Of a stretch of 46,155 nucleotides of DNA, positions 19,917 through 28,460 are shown piece after piece; position 1 is the first letter of the stretch, and every line of letters begins with the position of its first letter. This stretch comes from Chloroflexota bacterium (lineage in GTDB: Bacteria; Chloroflexota; Limnocylindria; Limnocylindrales; CSP1-4). Position numbers and translations under genes: made by a program. The notes under the pieces were generated by a model, which ran no database searches, was not told the origin of the DNA, and worked only from the letters and a program-made list of their open reading frames with translations. The DNA lies in contig JAUJNA010000008.1 in NCBI GenBank assembly GCA_030446555.1, positions 76,033 to 122,187 of the forward strand, in the 5' to 3' direction.

Positions 19917-20043
19917 TCCCGTAGCCCGTGGTCCTTGGTGCGTTTGAAAAGACTGCGGGTTCCCGTAATGGAATGCCGTGGTCCCGGGGCCTACGGTGGG
20001 TCCAGGGTGCCGGCATAGGCGTCCACCTCGACAGGAGAACCAG

Positions 20044-20499
20044 ATGCTTCGAAAGAGATTCGCCGCAGGGATCGTAGGCAGCGCCGTGCTCACGCTCGCG
20101 CTTATCAGTCCCGTCGCGGCAGCGCCCGGCAACCAGGCCGGCTACACGCTCGTGAACGTCCAGATCTCGGACGTGACGATCCTCGTCCCCGTGGCCATCG
20201 CGGCCAACCTGTGCGACATCAACGTCAACGTCCTGGCCGCTCAGGTCGACGCCGGCGACACCACCTGCACCGCTACGGCTGAGTCGGCCGCCAGCCCCGG
20301 CTCGAACGGCGGCAACGGCAGCAACGGCAACCAGGCCGGCAACTCGCTCGTGAACGTCCAGATCACGGACGTCTTCGTGGCCGTACCCATCGCGCTCGCG
20401 GCCAACCTCTGCGACGTGAACGTGAATATCCTCGCCCTGCAGCTTCGCACGGGCGATGCCACGTGCACGGCGACCGCCGAATCCCTCGCGACCGGCTGA
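20044..20499 (+). CDS. small secreted protein built of two 52-residue repeats
   Basis: ATG 20044 follows an AGGAGAA site. The product has 151 residues: signal peptide (MLRKRF, hydrophobic core, cleavage near VAAAPG), repeat 1 at residues 30-81, a Gly/Asn/Ser linker (SNGGNGSNG) and repeat 2 at residues 96-147. The repeats share 37 of 52 residues, including NQAG, LVNVQI, AANLCD, NVN and TCTATAES. Each has two Cys, at repeat positions 28 and 46, probably forming a disulfide. The alternating hydrophobic pattern suggests beta-strands, and it vaguely recalls chaplin-like surface proteins, but I cannot assign a family. It is transcribed divergently from rsbS-rsbT and is followed by a strong terminator. 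Confidence 0.88.
   Translation: MLRKRFAAGIVGSAVLTLALISPVAAAPGNQAGYTLVNVQISDVTILVPVAIAANLCDINVNVLAAQVDAGDTTCTATAESAASPGSNGGNGSNGNQAGNSLVNVQITDVFVAVPIALAANLCDVNVNILALQLRTGDATCTATAESLATG
20131..20484 (+). repeat. two 156-bp in-frame repeat units
   Basis: Units 20131-20286 and 20329-20484 encode the two homologous 52-residue domains of the secreted protein, separated by a 42-base linker. Identity is 37 of 52 at protein level. This indicates an old internal duplication, not recent slippage. Confidence 0.85.
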
Positions 20500-20552
20500 T
20501 CGGGCCAGCGCGCTCCGAGGCCGCCCTCTGGGGGCCTCCTCGGTAAGGGACG

Positions 20553-20587
20553 GGGCCCGGCCCCATGGGATGGGGTCGGGCCCGTTT
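20553..20587 (+). terminator. terminator after the secreted repeat protein
   Basis: The arms at 20553-20565 and 20571-20583 form 13 pairs (one G-T) around TGGGA, followed by GTTTCATT. A second GC hairpin (about 20515-20543) precedes it. Confidence 0.75.
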
Positions 20588-20803
20588 CATTCGGTCCTGC
20601 GGACGGATCCGATGCCTGCGCACGACGGTCGTGGTGGTCGGTGCGCGCCGTTCTGCACTGCCAGCCCATCCGCCGGGCATGGCCGAACCGGACCGCACGG
20701 TACAAACGTCCCGTGGCGCGGATGCCCCCTCGGATGGTTCCATGACCGCACGGCGCTCACCCAGGGTCGCCGTGGCACGACGTGGATCCTGCGCGGGGGT
20801 GCG

Positions 20804-22261
20804 TTGATCTCTCGACGACTGGCCGGCCGGATGGCAGCCGCGCTCTTCCTCAGCGGAGGCCTCGGTTCGTTCGTCAGCGCGTTGCTGCCGGGAGCGGCCG
20901 GTCTCGACCGCCTCGCCATCATGGCCGTCAGCCTCGTCGGCATCGGCGTGGGTGTGGTGGTGTGGTACCTGCCCTGGGAGCGATGGCCTCGTGGCGTGAG
21001 CCTGTGGCTCGTGCCCATCGCCTTCGCGCTCATCGCGGTCGGAAACCACTTCACCGACGCAGAGCCGTACCGCTACGGCATCTACTTCGTGGCCGCCTTC
21101 ACGTGGATCGGCCTGGCGCACCCACGCCGCACCTCGCTCGCGTTCATACCGCTGCTGGTGGTGGCCTATCTCGTCCCCCTCTTCACGACGGACAGCCTCA
21201 CGGCCGCCTCGCTTGGTTCGTTGGTCATCGTCGGGCCCATCTGCGTCGCGGTCGGCGAGTCGATCGCTTGGGTCTCGGCGCGCCTCCACGTCGCGGAGAC
21301 GGAACTGCGGGAGATCGCGAGCGACGCCCGCTTCCGCTCCCTGGTGCAGAACGCCTCGGACGTGATCCTCATCCTGAGCCCCGACCTGATCATCCGCTAC
21401 GAGACGCCTTCGATCGAGCGGGTCCTCGGGTACCGCGCCGAAGATCGGGTCGGCCGTTCGGCCCTTGAGCTCGTGCATCCGGCAGACCTGGCGCACGTCC
21501 GGAGCGCACTGGCCCGCGTGTCCTCACAGACGGGTGCGGAGGAACGGCTGGAGTTCCGGCTCCGTCACGTCAACGGGGCGTGGCACGTGATCCGCGCGAC
21601 CATGAAGAACCTCCTCGCCGATCTGCACGTCGACGGCATCGTGATCAACTACCAGGACATCACCGACCAGAAGGTGCTCGAGCGGCGGCTCAAGCAGCAG
21701 GCCTTCACTGACGTCGTGACGGGACTGCCGAACCGGGCCCTCTTCGTGGACCGCCTCGACCACGCCCTCGCCCGACTGGCCCGGCAACGCTCGGCGGCCG
21801 CGGTGCTGTTCATCGACCTGGACGACTTCAAGACGATCAACGACAGCCTGGGCCATGCCTGTGGTGACCGACTGCTGGTCGAGGTCGCCGACAGACTGCG
21901 CGGCTGCGTCCGCAGCAGCGACACGGCGGCCCGGTTCGGCGGCGACGAGTTCGCCGTGCTCCTGGAGGACCTGGGATCGACCACCGCCACCGAGACGGCG
22001 ACACGGATCCTCGCCGCTCTGGCTGAGCCCTTCCTTCTTGAAGGTCTGCAGCTATCCATCCAGGCCAGCATCGGCATCGTGATGGTCGACTCGCCCGCGA
22101 AGTCCAGCGCCGACCTGCTCCGTGACGCCGATCTGGCCATGTACCGTGCCAAGGAGCGTGGCAAGGGGCGCTACGAGCTGTTCCAACCGCAGCTCGAGCG
22201 GATGGCGGACGATCGCCTGCGGGCAAGGGCCCGGGTGGAGCGGGCGCTGGAGCGCCCCTGA
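20804..22261 (+). CDS. membrane-anchored PAS-GGDEF diguanylate cyclase
   Basis: A run of about seven membrane helices fills residues 10-170 (for example LAIMAVSLVGIGVGVVVWYL). A PAS domain follows (ARFRSLVQNASDVILILSP to INYQDITDQ), then a GGDEF domain with the intact catalytic RFGGDEF and the product-inhibition site RSSD placed five residues before it. It should make cyclic di-GMP from two GTP. There is no EAL domain; the protein stops shortly after MADDRLRARARVERALERP. The start is TTG 20804 or ATG 20831, and the frame extends upstream without homology. From the end of the secreted-protein gene (20500) to here I see only terminator hairpins. Confidence 0.9.
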   Translation: MISRRLAGRMAAALFLSGGLGSFVSALLPGAAGLDRLAIMAVSLVGIGVGVVVWYLPWERWPRGVSLWLVPIAFALIAVGNHFTDAEPYRYGIYFVAAFTWIGLAHPRRTSLAFIPLLVVAYLVPLFTTDSLTAASLGSLVIVGPICVAVGESIAWVSARLHVAETELREIASDARFRSLVQNASDVILILSPDLIIRYETPSIERVLGYRAEDRVGRSALELVHPADLAHVRSALARVSSQTGAEERLEFRLRHVNGAWHVIRATMKNLLADLHVDGIVINYQDITDQKVLERRLKQQAFTDVVTGLPNRALFVDRLDHALARLARQRSAAAVLFIDLDDFKTINDSLGHACGDRLLVEVADRLRGCVRSSDTAARFGGDEFAVLLEDLGSTTATETATRILAALAEPFLLEGLQLSIQASIGIVMVDSPAKSSADLLRDADLAMYRAKERGKGRYELFQPQLERMADDRLRARARVERALERP

Positions 22262-22298
22262 CCCACCCACACGACCCGCTTCGTGTGCTGCCCCGCGC

Positions 22299-22304
22299 TA
22301 TCAT
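22299..22304 (+). promoter_or_regulatory. TATCAT -10-like box ahead of the purine operon
   Basis: TATCAT is the best -10 match in the 300-base gap between the GGDEF gene and purA; there is no convincing -35. It would give a leader of about 250 bases before purA. An ATG at 22316 lies 11 bases after the box. Confidence 0.35.
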
Positions 22305-22383
22305 GGCCACCGACCATGGCCCGGGCTAGCGCCCGTCGACCGAGGGAGGAGCCGTTGCTCGAGGAAGGGGCTGCGGCGGTCCC

Positions 22384-22563
22384 GTGAGACCGCTCGACCA
22401 CTTCGCCCAGGAGCCCCGTCAGCGCGGGGCGGCCTCGACAACGGCGCAGACGGCTCAGTCGACCCCGACCACTGCGCGGTCCACGCCGACCCCGACCCCG
22501 GCCCGGACCCGGTGGACGCGGCGCCGTCCCTCTCTCCCCACGCCGGTCCGGAGCGCCCACTGA
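22384..22563 (+). CDS. possible 59-residue leader ORF overlapping purA
   Basis: GTG 22384 overlaps the stop of a 23-codon ORF (22316-22387) as GTGA, and its own TGA overlaps the purA ATG as TGATG. Codon third positions are about 88% G/C, as in real genes here. The product is Thr/Pro/Arg-rich (RSTPTPTPARTRWTRRR) with no known domain. It could be a translated leader coupled to purA, or chance in GC-rich DNA. Because single-base errors are common in this sequence, the chain of overlaps is not secure. Confidence 0.25.
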   Translation: MRPLDHFAQEPRQRGAASTTAQTAQSTPTTARSTPTPTPARTRWTRRRPSLPTPVRSAH

Positions 22564-23884
22564 TGCCCGCCACGGTCGTCGTCGGTCTCCAGTGGGGGGA
22601 CGAGGGCAAGGGCAAGACCACCGACCTGTTGGCGGACTCGGTGTCTCACGTGGTCCGCTACCAGGGCGGCGACAACGCGGGCCACACGGTGGCCATCGGC
22701 GATGAGGTCTTCAAGCTGCACCTCGTGCCCAGCGGCGTGCTCCATCCGCACATCACGCCGGTCATCGGCAGCGGCGTGGTCGTCAACCCGCGGACGCTCC
22801 TCGACGAGATGGCGACGCTCGAGGACCGAGGCATCGATACACGCCGCGTGCGAGTGAGTCGCTCCGCCCACGTCGTCATGCCGTACCACGTCGAGCTGGA
22901 CCGGGCGGTCGAGGCGCGACTCGACAGCGAGGGCATCGGGACCACACGGCGCGGCATCGGACCTGCCTACGCGGATCGGGCGTGGCGCACCGGCATCCGC
23001 ATGGGCGACCTGCTCGAGCCGGTGAGCCTCCGTCGCAAGCTTGCCCGGATCCTCCCGGAACGCAACGCCGTCCTCGAGGAGACATTCGGCGTGCGCCCGT
23101 TCGACCCCGATCGGGTCCACGCCGACGCCGTGGCCTGGGGCGAGCGTCTGGCCGACCGGATGCGGACACGACGATCCTCGTCCAGGACGCACTGGCCGCC
23201 GGGGAGCACGTGCTGCTGGAGGGTGCCCAGGGGACGCTGCTCGACCTGGATCACGGCACGTATCCCTTCGTCACGAGCAGCAATCCCGTCGCCGGCGGGG
23301 CCTGCACCGGGGGAGGTGTCGGACCTCGGCAGGTCGACCGCGTGATCGGCGTCCTCAAGGCCTACTCCACGCGGGTGGGCGCCGGGCCCTTCCCCACCGA
23401 GCTCCACGACGAGACCGGCCGTCACCTTTTGGAGACGGGGCGCGAGTTCGGCACGACCACCGGGCGACGCCGTCGCTGCGGCTGGTTCGACGCGGTGCCG
23501 CTGCGCTACGCCGTGGCCGTCAACAGCGTGAGCAGCATCATGCTCAACAAGCTCGACATCCTGTCCGGCCTCCCGGAGGTCCGTATCTGCACCGCCTACC
23601 GGGGCGACGGGAGTCAGCGAGGCTGGCCACTCGGCCTGGAAGACCTGGAGCGTGCCCAGCCGGTGTACGAGACGCTCCCGGGCTGGGAGGCGGACATCCG
23701 CGGCGCCCACTCGATGGAACACCTGCCTCGGGCGGCGGCCGATTACGTGCAGGCCGTGGAGGACCTCGCCGGCGTCCCCGTCAGCCTCGTCAGCGTCGGC
23801 CCCGAGCGCACGCAGACGATCGTCCGCCACGCCGACGGCGACGGCTCGCTCGCCCTGAGGGCCCTCGCCAGGGCCGCCGCGTGA
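22563..23884 (+). CDS. purA: adenylosuccinate synthetase; one frameshift
   Basis: PurA joins IMP and aspartate with GTP, the first step from IMP to AMP. From ATG 22563: [20 protein letters not shown] carries the GTP-binding loop, then [46 protein letters not shown]-like [18 protein letters not shown], and [10 protein letters not shown] at the end. The frame breaks at 23164-23165, where CGGACACG should read CGGGACACG (RDTTILVQD). One missing G in a GGG run explains it, so the gene is probably intact in the organism (about 440 residues). It is the first gene of the purine operon and overlaps purD by GTGA. Confidence 0.93.
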
Positions 23885-25205
23885 TCCCCCGACGCGTGAT
23901 GATGCGCGGCTCGGGCGGGCGCGAGCACGCCCTTGCCTGGCGGCTCCGCGCCGACCCGGGAGTCGAGCGGGTGCTCGTCGCCCCGGGCGATCCCGGGATG
24001 GCGGCTGTCGCGGACCTGCACACGGAAGTGGCCGTCGGCGACAGCGCAGCGATCGCGGCGCTGGCACGCGAGTCAGGCGTCGACCTGGTGGTCGTCGGCC
24101 CGGAGCGCCCGCTGGCCGGCGGGCTCGCCGACCTCCTGGTCGCTGCCGGCATCCCCGTCTTCGGCCCGTCGGCGGAAGCCGCTCGCCTCGAGGCGAGCAA
24201 GGCCTTCTGCCGCGACGTCGCGCAAGCCGCCGGTGTCCCGATGGCCGATGGCCGGGTGTTCGACGATCCGGCTGCTGCCTCTGCCTTCGCGCGGCGCCTG
24301 GGAGCGCCGGTCGTCGTGAAGGCGGACGGGCTCGCGGACGGCAAGGGAGTGACGGTCTGCGCGACGCTACAGGAGGCGGACGAGGCCATCCACGATGCCA
24401 TGTCGGCCAGGCGCTTCGGGCTTGCCGGGGATCGAGTGGTCGTGGAGCGGGCACTGGTCGGCCGCGAGGCGAGCGTCGTCTGCCTGACGGACGGCACCAC
24501 GACCCTCGCGCTGCCCGCCGCGCGCGACCACAAGCGTGCCGAGGAGGAGACGCCGGCCCGAACACCGGCGGCATGGGCGCCTACTCGCCGCTCGAGGATC
24601 TCAGCGACGCCGATGCGGCCGCCCTGGTGGAACGGATCCATGCGCCGCTGCTGGCTGAGCTGGCACGACGGGGGATCGCGTTCCAGGGTGCGCTCTACGC
24701 CGGTCTGATGCTCACGACGGACGGCCCGTACCTCCTCGAGTGCAACGTGCGGTTGGGCGATCCCGAGACGCAGGTGGTGCTTCCTCGCATCCAGACGCCC
24801 CTCGCGCCACTGCTGCTCGCGGCGGCGACCGGTCGCCTCGACGAGTCGGCCCGACGGATGGGGCTCTCCGGCGCCCTCCTCACGACGCCGGACGCGGCGG
24901 TCGGCGTCGTCCTCGCGGCCGCGGGGTACCCCGGGGCGCCACGCTCCGGCGACGCCATCGATGGCTGCCAGGAAGCCGAACGCGACGCCCTCGTCTTCTG
25001 GTCCGGGGTCAGCCGAGCGGCCGACGGCACCCTGCTCACCGCCGGCGGGAGGGTGGCGACGATCGTGGGGCGCGGCCCGACCATCGAAAAGGCGGCTGAT
25101 GTCGCCTATCTGGCCGCCTCCCGGGTCACCTTCGCCGGTCGACGCTTCCGCCGAGACATCGGCCGCATCCCTGCACCGTCCTCGCTGGCGGGCGTCACGG
25201 CATGA
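23881..25205 (+). CDS. purD: phosphoribosylamine-glycine ligase; one frameshift
   Basis: PurD makes GAR from phosphoribosylamine, glycine and ATP. GTG 23881 overlaps the purA stop and begins [20 protein letters not shown], matching the family opening. The ATP-grasp motifs are present, including [13 protein letters not shown] and [19 protein letters not shown]. The frame breaks at 24546-24547: GAGGAGGAGACG with one more G reads [17 protein letters not shown], the family signature. So a G was lost from a GGG run. Its stop overlaps the purB ATG (ATGA). About 441 residues when repaired. Confidence 0.93.
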
Positions 25206-26530
25206 TCGGCCGCTACACGCTCCCGGAGATGGGAGGGATCTGGACCGACGAGGCGCGCTTCGGCCGGATGCTCGACGTGGAACTTGCCGTGCTGCGGGCG
25301 CAGGCCGGTCAGGGCCTCGTGCCCGCGGAGGCAGTGCGAACCATCGAGTCCGCAGCCCGGGTGGACGTGGGACGCATCCGCGAGCTCGAGGCGACCACCG
25401 ACCACGACGTCATCGCCTTCGTCAGCCAGGTCGCCGAGACGGTCGGGGCCGAAGGCCGGTGGCTGCACTTCCGTCTCACCAGCAGCGACGTCCTGGACAC
25501 GGCGCTCGCGCTGCAGTGCAGGACCGCCGGGGAGCGCCTGCTCCACGGTCTGGATGCCCTCGTGTCTGCCTTGGCGGACCGTGCCCGGGAGCACTCGGGC
25601 ACCGTGATGATGGGTCGCACGCACTCGGTGCACGCCGAGCCCATCACGCTGGGCCTGAAGCTGGCCTCATGGGCCTTCGAGCTGGACCGCGACCGAGCGA
25701 GACTCCGTGCCGCGACCGAGGACCTGGCCACCGGGAAGATCAGCGGCCCCGTGGGCACCTACTCGCAGCTCGATCCCCGGATCGAGGCGGAAGCACTTGC
25801 CGAGCTGGGCCTCGCGGCCGATCCCGTGAGCACCCAGATCGTGCAGCGTGATCGGCACGCGGCGTTCCTGGCCGCCCTCGCGATCACGGGCGGGTCGATC
25901 GAGCGCTTCGCCACCGAGATCCGCAACCTCCAGCACACCGAGATCGGCGAGCTCCAGGAACCGTTCGCGTCCGGGCAGAAGGGCTCGAGCGCGATGCCCC
26001 ACAAGCGCAACCCGATCACCGCCGAGCGGCTGTCGGGTCTCTCGCGCCTGTTGCGCGCCTATGCCGTGGCGGGCATGGAGGACCAGGCGCTGTGGCACGA
26101 GCGCGACATCAGCCACTCCTCGGTGGAACGCGTGGCGCTGCCTGGCGCGACGACCCTGCTCGACTACATGCTCGTCCGCTTCTTGGCGCTCGTGGAGGGT
26201 CTGGTCGTTCGGCCCGAGCGGATGCGCGAGAACATCGATCGCGGCCTCGGGGTCCATGCCAGCAGCCGGTTGCTGACGGCGCTCGTCGAGACGGGCGGTC
26301 TGGACCGCGAGACGGCATACGCGGTCATCCAGCGCGACGCGCTGCGGGCAGCCGACGAACGGCGCCCCTTCCGCGAACTCGTGGAAGCCGATCCGGACGT
26401 TCGCGCGGCGCTCGCGCCGGACCGGATCGCGGCCTGCTTCGACGACGTGGCAGGTCTCCGTCACGTCGAGACGATCATCGGGCGACTGGCGTCGCTCGAC
26501 CAGCCTTCGGAGGTGCCCGTTGCTCGGTGA
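25202..26530 (+). CDS. purB: adenylosuccinate lyase
   Basis: PurB acts twice, releasing fumarate from SAICAR and from adenylosuccinate. The 442-residue protein shows the superfamily motifs: TTDHDVIAFV, MGRTHSVHAEPITLG with the catalytic His, and GSSAMPHKRNPITAERLSGL, the flexible signature loop with the catalytic Ser. The ATG at 25202 overlaps the purD stop. The gene is intact. The purC TTG start lies inside its last codons, so the two are coupled. Confidence 0.96.
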   Translation: MIGRYTLPEMGGIWTDEARFGRMLDVELAVLRAQAGQGLVPAEAVRTIESAARVDVGRIRELEATTDHDVIAFVSQVAETVGAEGRWLHFRLTSSDVLDTALALQCRTAGERLLHGLDALVSALADRAREHSGTVMMGRTHSVHAEPITLGLKLASWAFELDRDRARLRAATEDLATGKISGPVGTYSQLDPRIEAEALAELGLAADPVSTQIVQRDRHAAFLAALAITGGSIERFATEIRNLQHTEIGELQEPFASGQKGSSAMPHKRNPITAERLSGLSRLLRAYAVAGMEDQALWHERDISHSSVERVALPGATTLLDYMLVRFLALVEGLVVRPERMRENIDRGLGVHASSRLLTALVETGGLDRETAYAVIQRDALRAADERRPFRELVEADPDVRAALAPDRIAACFDDVAGLRHVETIIGRLASLDQPSEVPVAR

Positions 26531-27446
26531 GGTCACGACCCGCTTCCTGCGCTCGGGCAAGGTCCGCGATCTGTACGCGCTCGACGACGACCGGCTGCTG
26601 CTCGTCGCCTCGGACAGGATCAGCGCCTTCGACGTCGTGCTGCCCACGCCCGTCCCGGACAAGGGCCGTGTGCTCACGGGTCTGTCGCGCTACTGGTTCG
26701 CAGAGACGGGCGCGGCGGGGGTGGTGCCCAACCACCTGCTGGGCACCGACCCAGCCGATCTGCCACCGGGCTTCCACGATGCGGCTGACGAGCTCCGCGG
26801 GCGGATGATGATCTGCCGCCGCGCCCGACCGCTGCCGGTCGAGATCATCGTGCGCGGCTACCTCGCGGGCAGCGGCTGGAAGGACTACCGCGCGACGGGC
26901 TCGGTGTGCGGCATCTCCCTGCCCCCCGGGCTGCGTGAGAGCGACCGGTTCCCGGAGCCCCTGTTCACGCCATCGACCAAGGCGGAGGTGGGCCACGACG
27001 AGAACATCGACTTCGACGGGATGGTGCGCCTGGTGGGGGCCGACGTGGCCGAGCGAGCACGAGCCATCGCCCTCGCCCTCTACCGTTTCGGTGCCCAGCG
27101 GACGGAAGCGACGGGCATCCTCCTGGCGGATACGAAGTTCGAGTTGGGCCTGTGGCAGCCCGACGAGAGCGCCGCGCCGGAGCTCATCCTCATCGACGAG
27201 GTGATGACCCCCGACTCGAGCCGCTTCTGGGACGCCACGACCTACGAGCCCGGCCGGCCGCAGGCCTCGTTCGACAAGCAGTTCGTGCGCGACTGGCTGG
27301 ACGCCCAGCCCTGGGACAAGACGACGCCGGGCCCGGATCTGCCGCCAGAGGTCGTCGAGGGGACGCGGGCCCGGTACGTCGAGGCGTTCGAGCGGATCAC
27401 CGCCGCCTCGTTCGAGCGGTATCTCAGGGAGGACCGGATCGGCTGA
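26520..27446 (+). CDS. purC: SAICAR synthetase (phosphoribosylaminoimidazole-succinocarboxamide synthase)
   Basis: PurC couples aspartate to CAIR. It starts at TTG 26520 inside the end of purB; MLGEVTTRFLRSGKVRDLYA is followed by LLLVASDRISAFDVVLPTP, PVEIIVRGYLAGSGWKDY, FTPSTKAEVGHDENI and LADTKFELG, all typical. At 308 residues it is the longer form seen in eukaryotes and many bacteria. The TGA at 27444-27446 shares its last base with the purS ATG (TGATG). Confidence 0.95.
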   Translation: MLGEVTTRFLRSGKVRDLYALDDDRLLLVASDRISAFDVVLPTPVPDKGRVLTGLSRYWFAETGAAGVVPNHLLGTDPADLPPGFHDAADELRGRMMICRRARPLPVEIIVRGYLAGSGWKDYRATGSVCGISLPPGLRESDRFPEPLFTPSTKAEVGHDENIDFDGMVRLVGADVAERARAIALALYRFGAQRTEATGILLADTKFELGLWQPDESAAPELILIDEVMTPDSSRFWDATTYEPGRPQASFDKQFVRDWLDAQPWDKTTPGPDLPPEVVEGTRARYVEAFERITAASFERYLREDRIG

Positions 27447-27760
27447 TGGCGTCGTACCGCTTCTGCGTCTCGGTCATGCCCCGCGAGGGCATCCTCGACC
27501 CGCAGGGTCGGGCGGTCGAGCTCTCACTGCCGCACCTTGATGTCGACTCGGTGCGGGACGTGCGCGTGGGCCGTCGGGTGGAGCTGACCGTCGAGGCAGC
27601 CTCGGAGCCTTCGGCACGCGAGGTCGTGCAGCACCTGGCGCAGGAGCTGTTCTCCAACCCGCTCATCGAGTCCTGGTCAATGGAGTCCCTGGTGGGCGAG
27701 AGCGCGGACGAGGCCCCGCAGGAGTCGCTCGAGTCAGGGTCGGCGGTGGCCGCGCGATGA
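27446..27760 (+). CDS. purS: FGAM synthetase subunit PurS
   Basis: PurS is the small subunit that bridges PurQ and PurL in the three-part formylglycinamidine ribonucleotide synthetase. The 104-residue product has the expected fold pattern: FCVSVMPREGILDPQGRAV, LDVDSVRDVRVGRRVELTVE, and LAQELFSNPLIESWSME. The last ~20 residues (acidic and Ser-rich) extend beyond the usual length. ATG 27446 overlaps the purC stop, and its own stop overlaps the purQ ATG (ATGA). Confidence 0.94.
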   Translation: MASYRFCVSVMPREGILDPQGRAVELSLPHLDVDSVRDVRVGRRVELTVEAASEPSAREVVQHLAQELFSNPLIESWSMESLVGESADEAPQESLESGSAVAAR

Positions 27761-28442
27761 GGGTCGGCGTGGTCGTCTTCCCGGGCTCCAACTGCGACCG
27801 CGATGCGCTCCACGCCGCGCGGCTCGCCGGGGCCGAGGCCGTCCCGCTGTGGCACGAACGTCCGGACCTGGAGTCGGCCGACGCGGTGATCCTGCCGGGA
27901 GGCTTCGCCTATGGCGACTACCTTCGCGCCGGTGCGCTGGCCCGGTTCAGCCCGATCATGGGCGCCGTCCGCGAGCACGCCGAGCGCGGCGGTCTCGTGC
28001 TCGGCATCTGCAACGGGTTCCAGGTGCTGGCCGAGGCGGGGATGGTACCGGGCGCGCTCGTGCGCAACGCATCCCTCCGCTTCGAGCACCGCTGGGTGCG
28101 CCTGGCGGTGGAGCGGCGGGATACCCCCTTCACGTGCGCCGTGCCCCCGGGACGGACACTGCGCCTTCCCGTCGCTCATGGGGAGGGCTGCTACACGCTG
28201 CCGGAGCCGGACCTGGATGCCCTGGAGGCGCGCGGTGGGGTCCTCTTCCGCTACCTGTCCCCGGAGGACAACCGGAACGGGTCGGCGCGGGACATCGCGG
28301 GCGTCCTCGACGAGCGCGGCAACGTCTGCGGGCTGATGCCCCATCCCGAGCGCGCTTCCGAGGCCCTGCTGGGCTCGGACGACGGCCTGTTGCTGCTGCG
28401 CTCGCTGGTGACCAGCGCCGCTGAGGTGACCAGCACCGCTGA
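27757..28442 (+). CDS. purQ: FGAM synthetase glutaminase subunit PurQ (3' end uncertain)
   Basis: PurQ releases ammonia from glutamine for PurL. It begins MRVGVVVFPGSNCDRDALHA and has the class-I amidotransferase nucleophile in LVLGICNGFQVLAEAG and the His-Glu pair in LMPHPERASEALLGSDDG. The family end is reached at LLLLRSLV near 28408. The frame has no stop there and would run on to 28878, far into purL, which is not credible. TGA codons at 28422 and 28440 lie in another frame, so a one-base error just before them is likely. I place the end at 28442 by inference. An 18-bp tandem repeat sits at this spot. Confidence 0.88.
28407..28442 (+). repeat. 18-bp tandem repeat, two copies, at purQ 3' end
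   Basis: GGTGACCAGCGCCGCTGA at 28407-28424 is repeated at 28425-28442 with one change (G to A). In the purQ frame it encodes VTSAAE-VTSTAE; in another frame each copy ends in TGA. It may be a recent slippage duplication that obscures the true purQ stop. Confidence 0.85.
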
Positions 28443-28460
28443 GCACCGCGTGCTCGTCTC

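Noticed and set aside
22413-22430. Hairpin in the purA leader as a purine or PRPP riboswitch
   Set aside because: A single 6-bp GC stem without the conserved junctions of any riboswitch I know.
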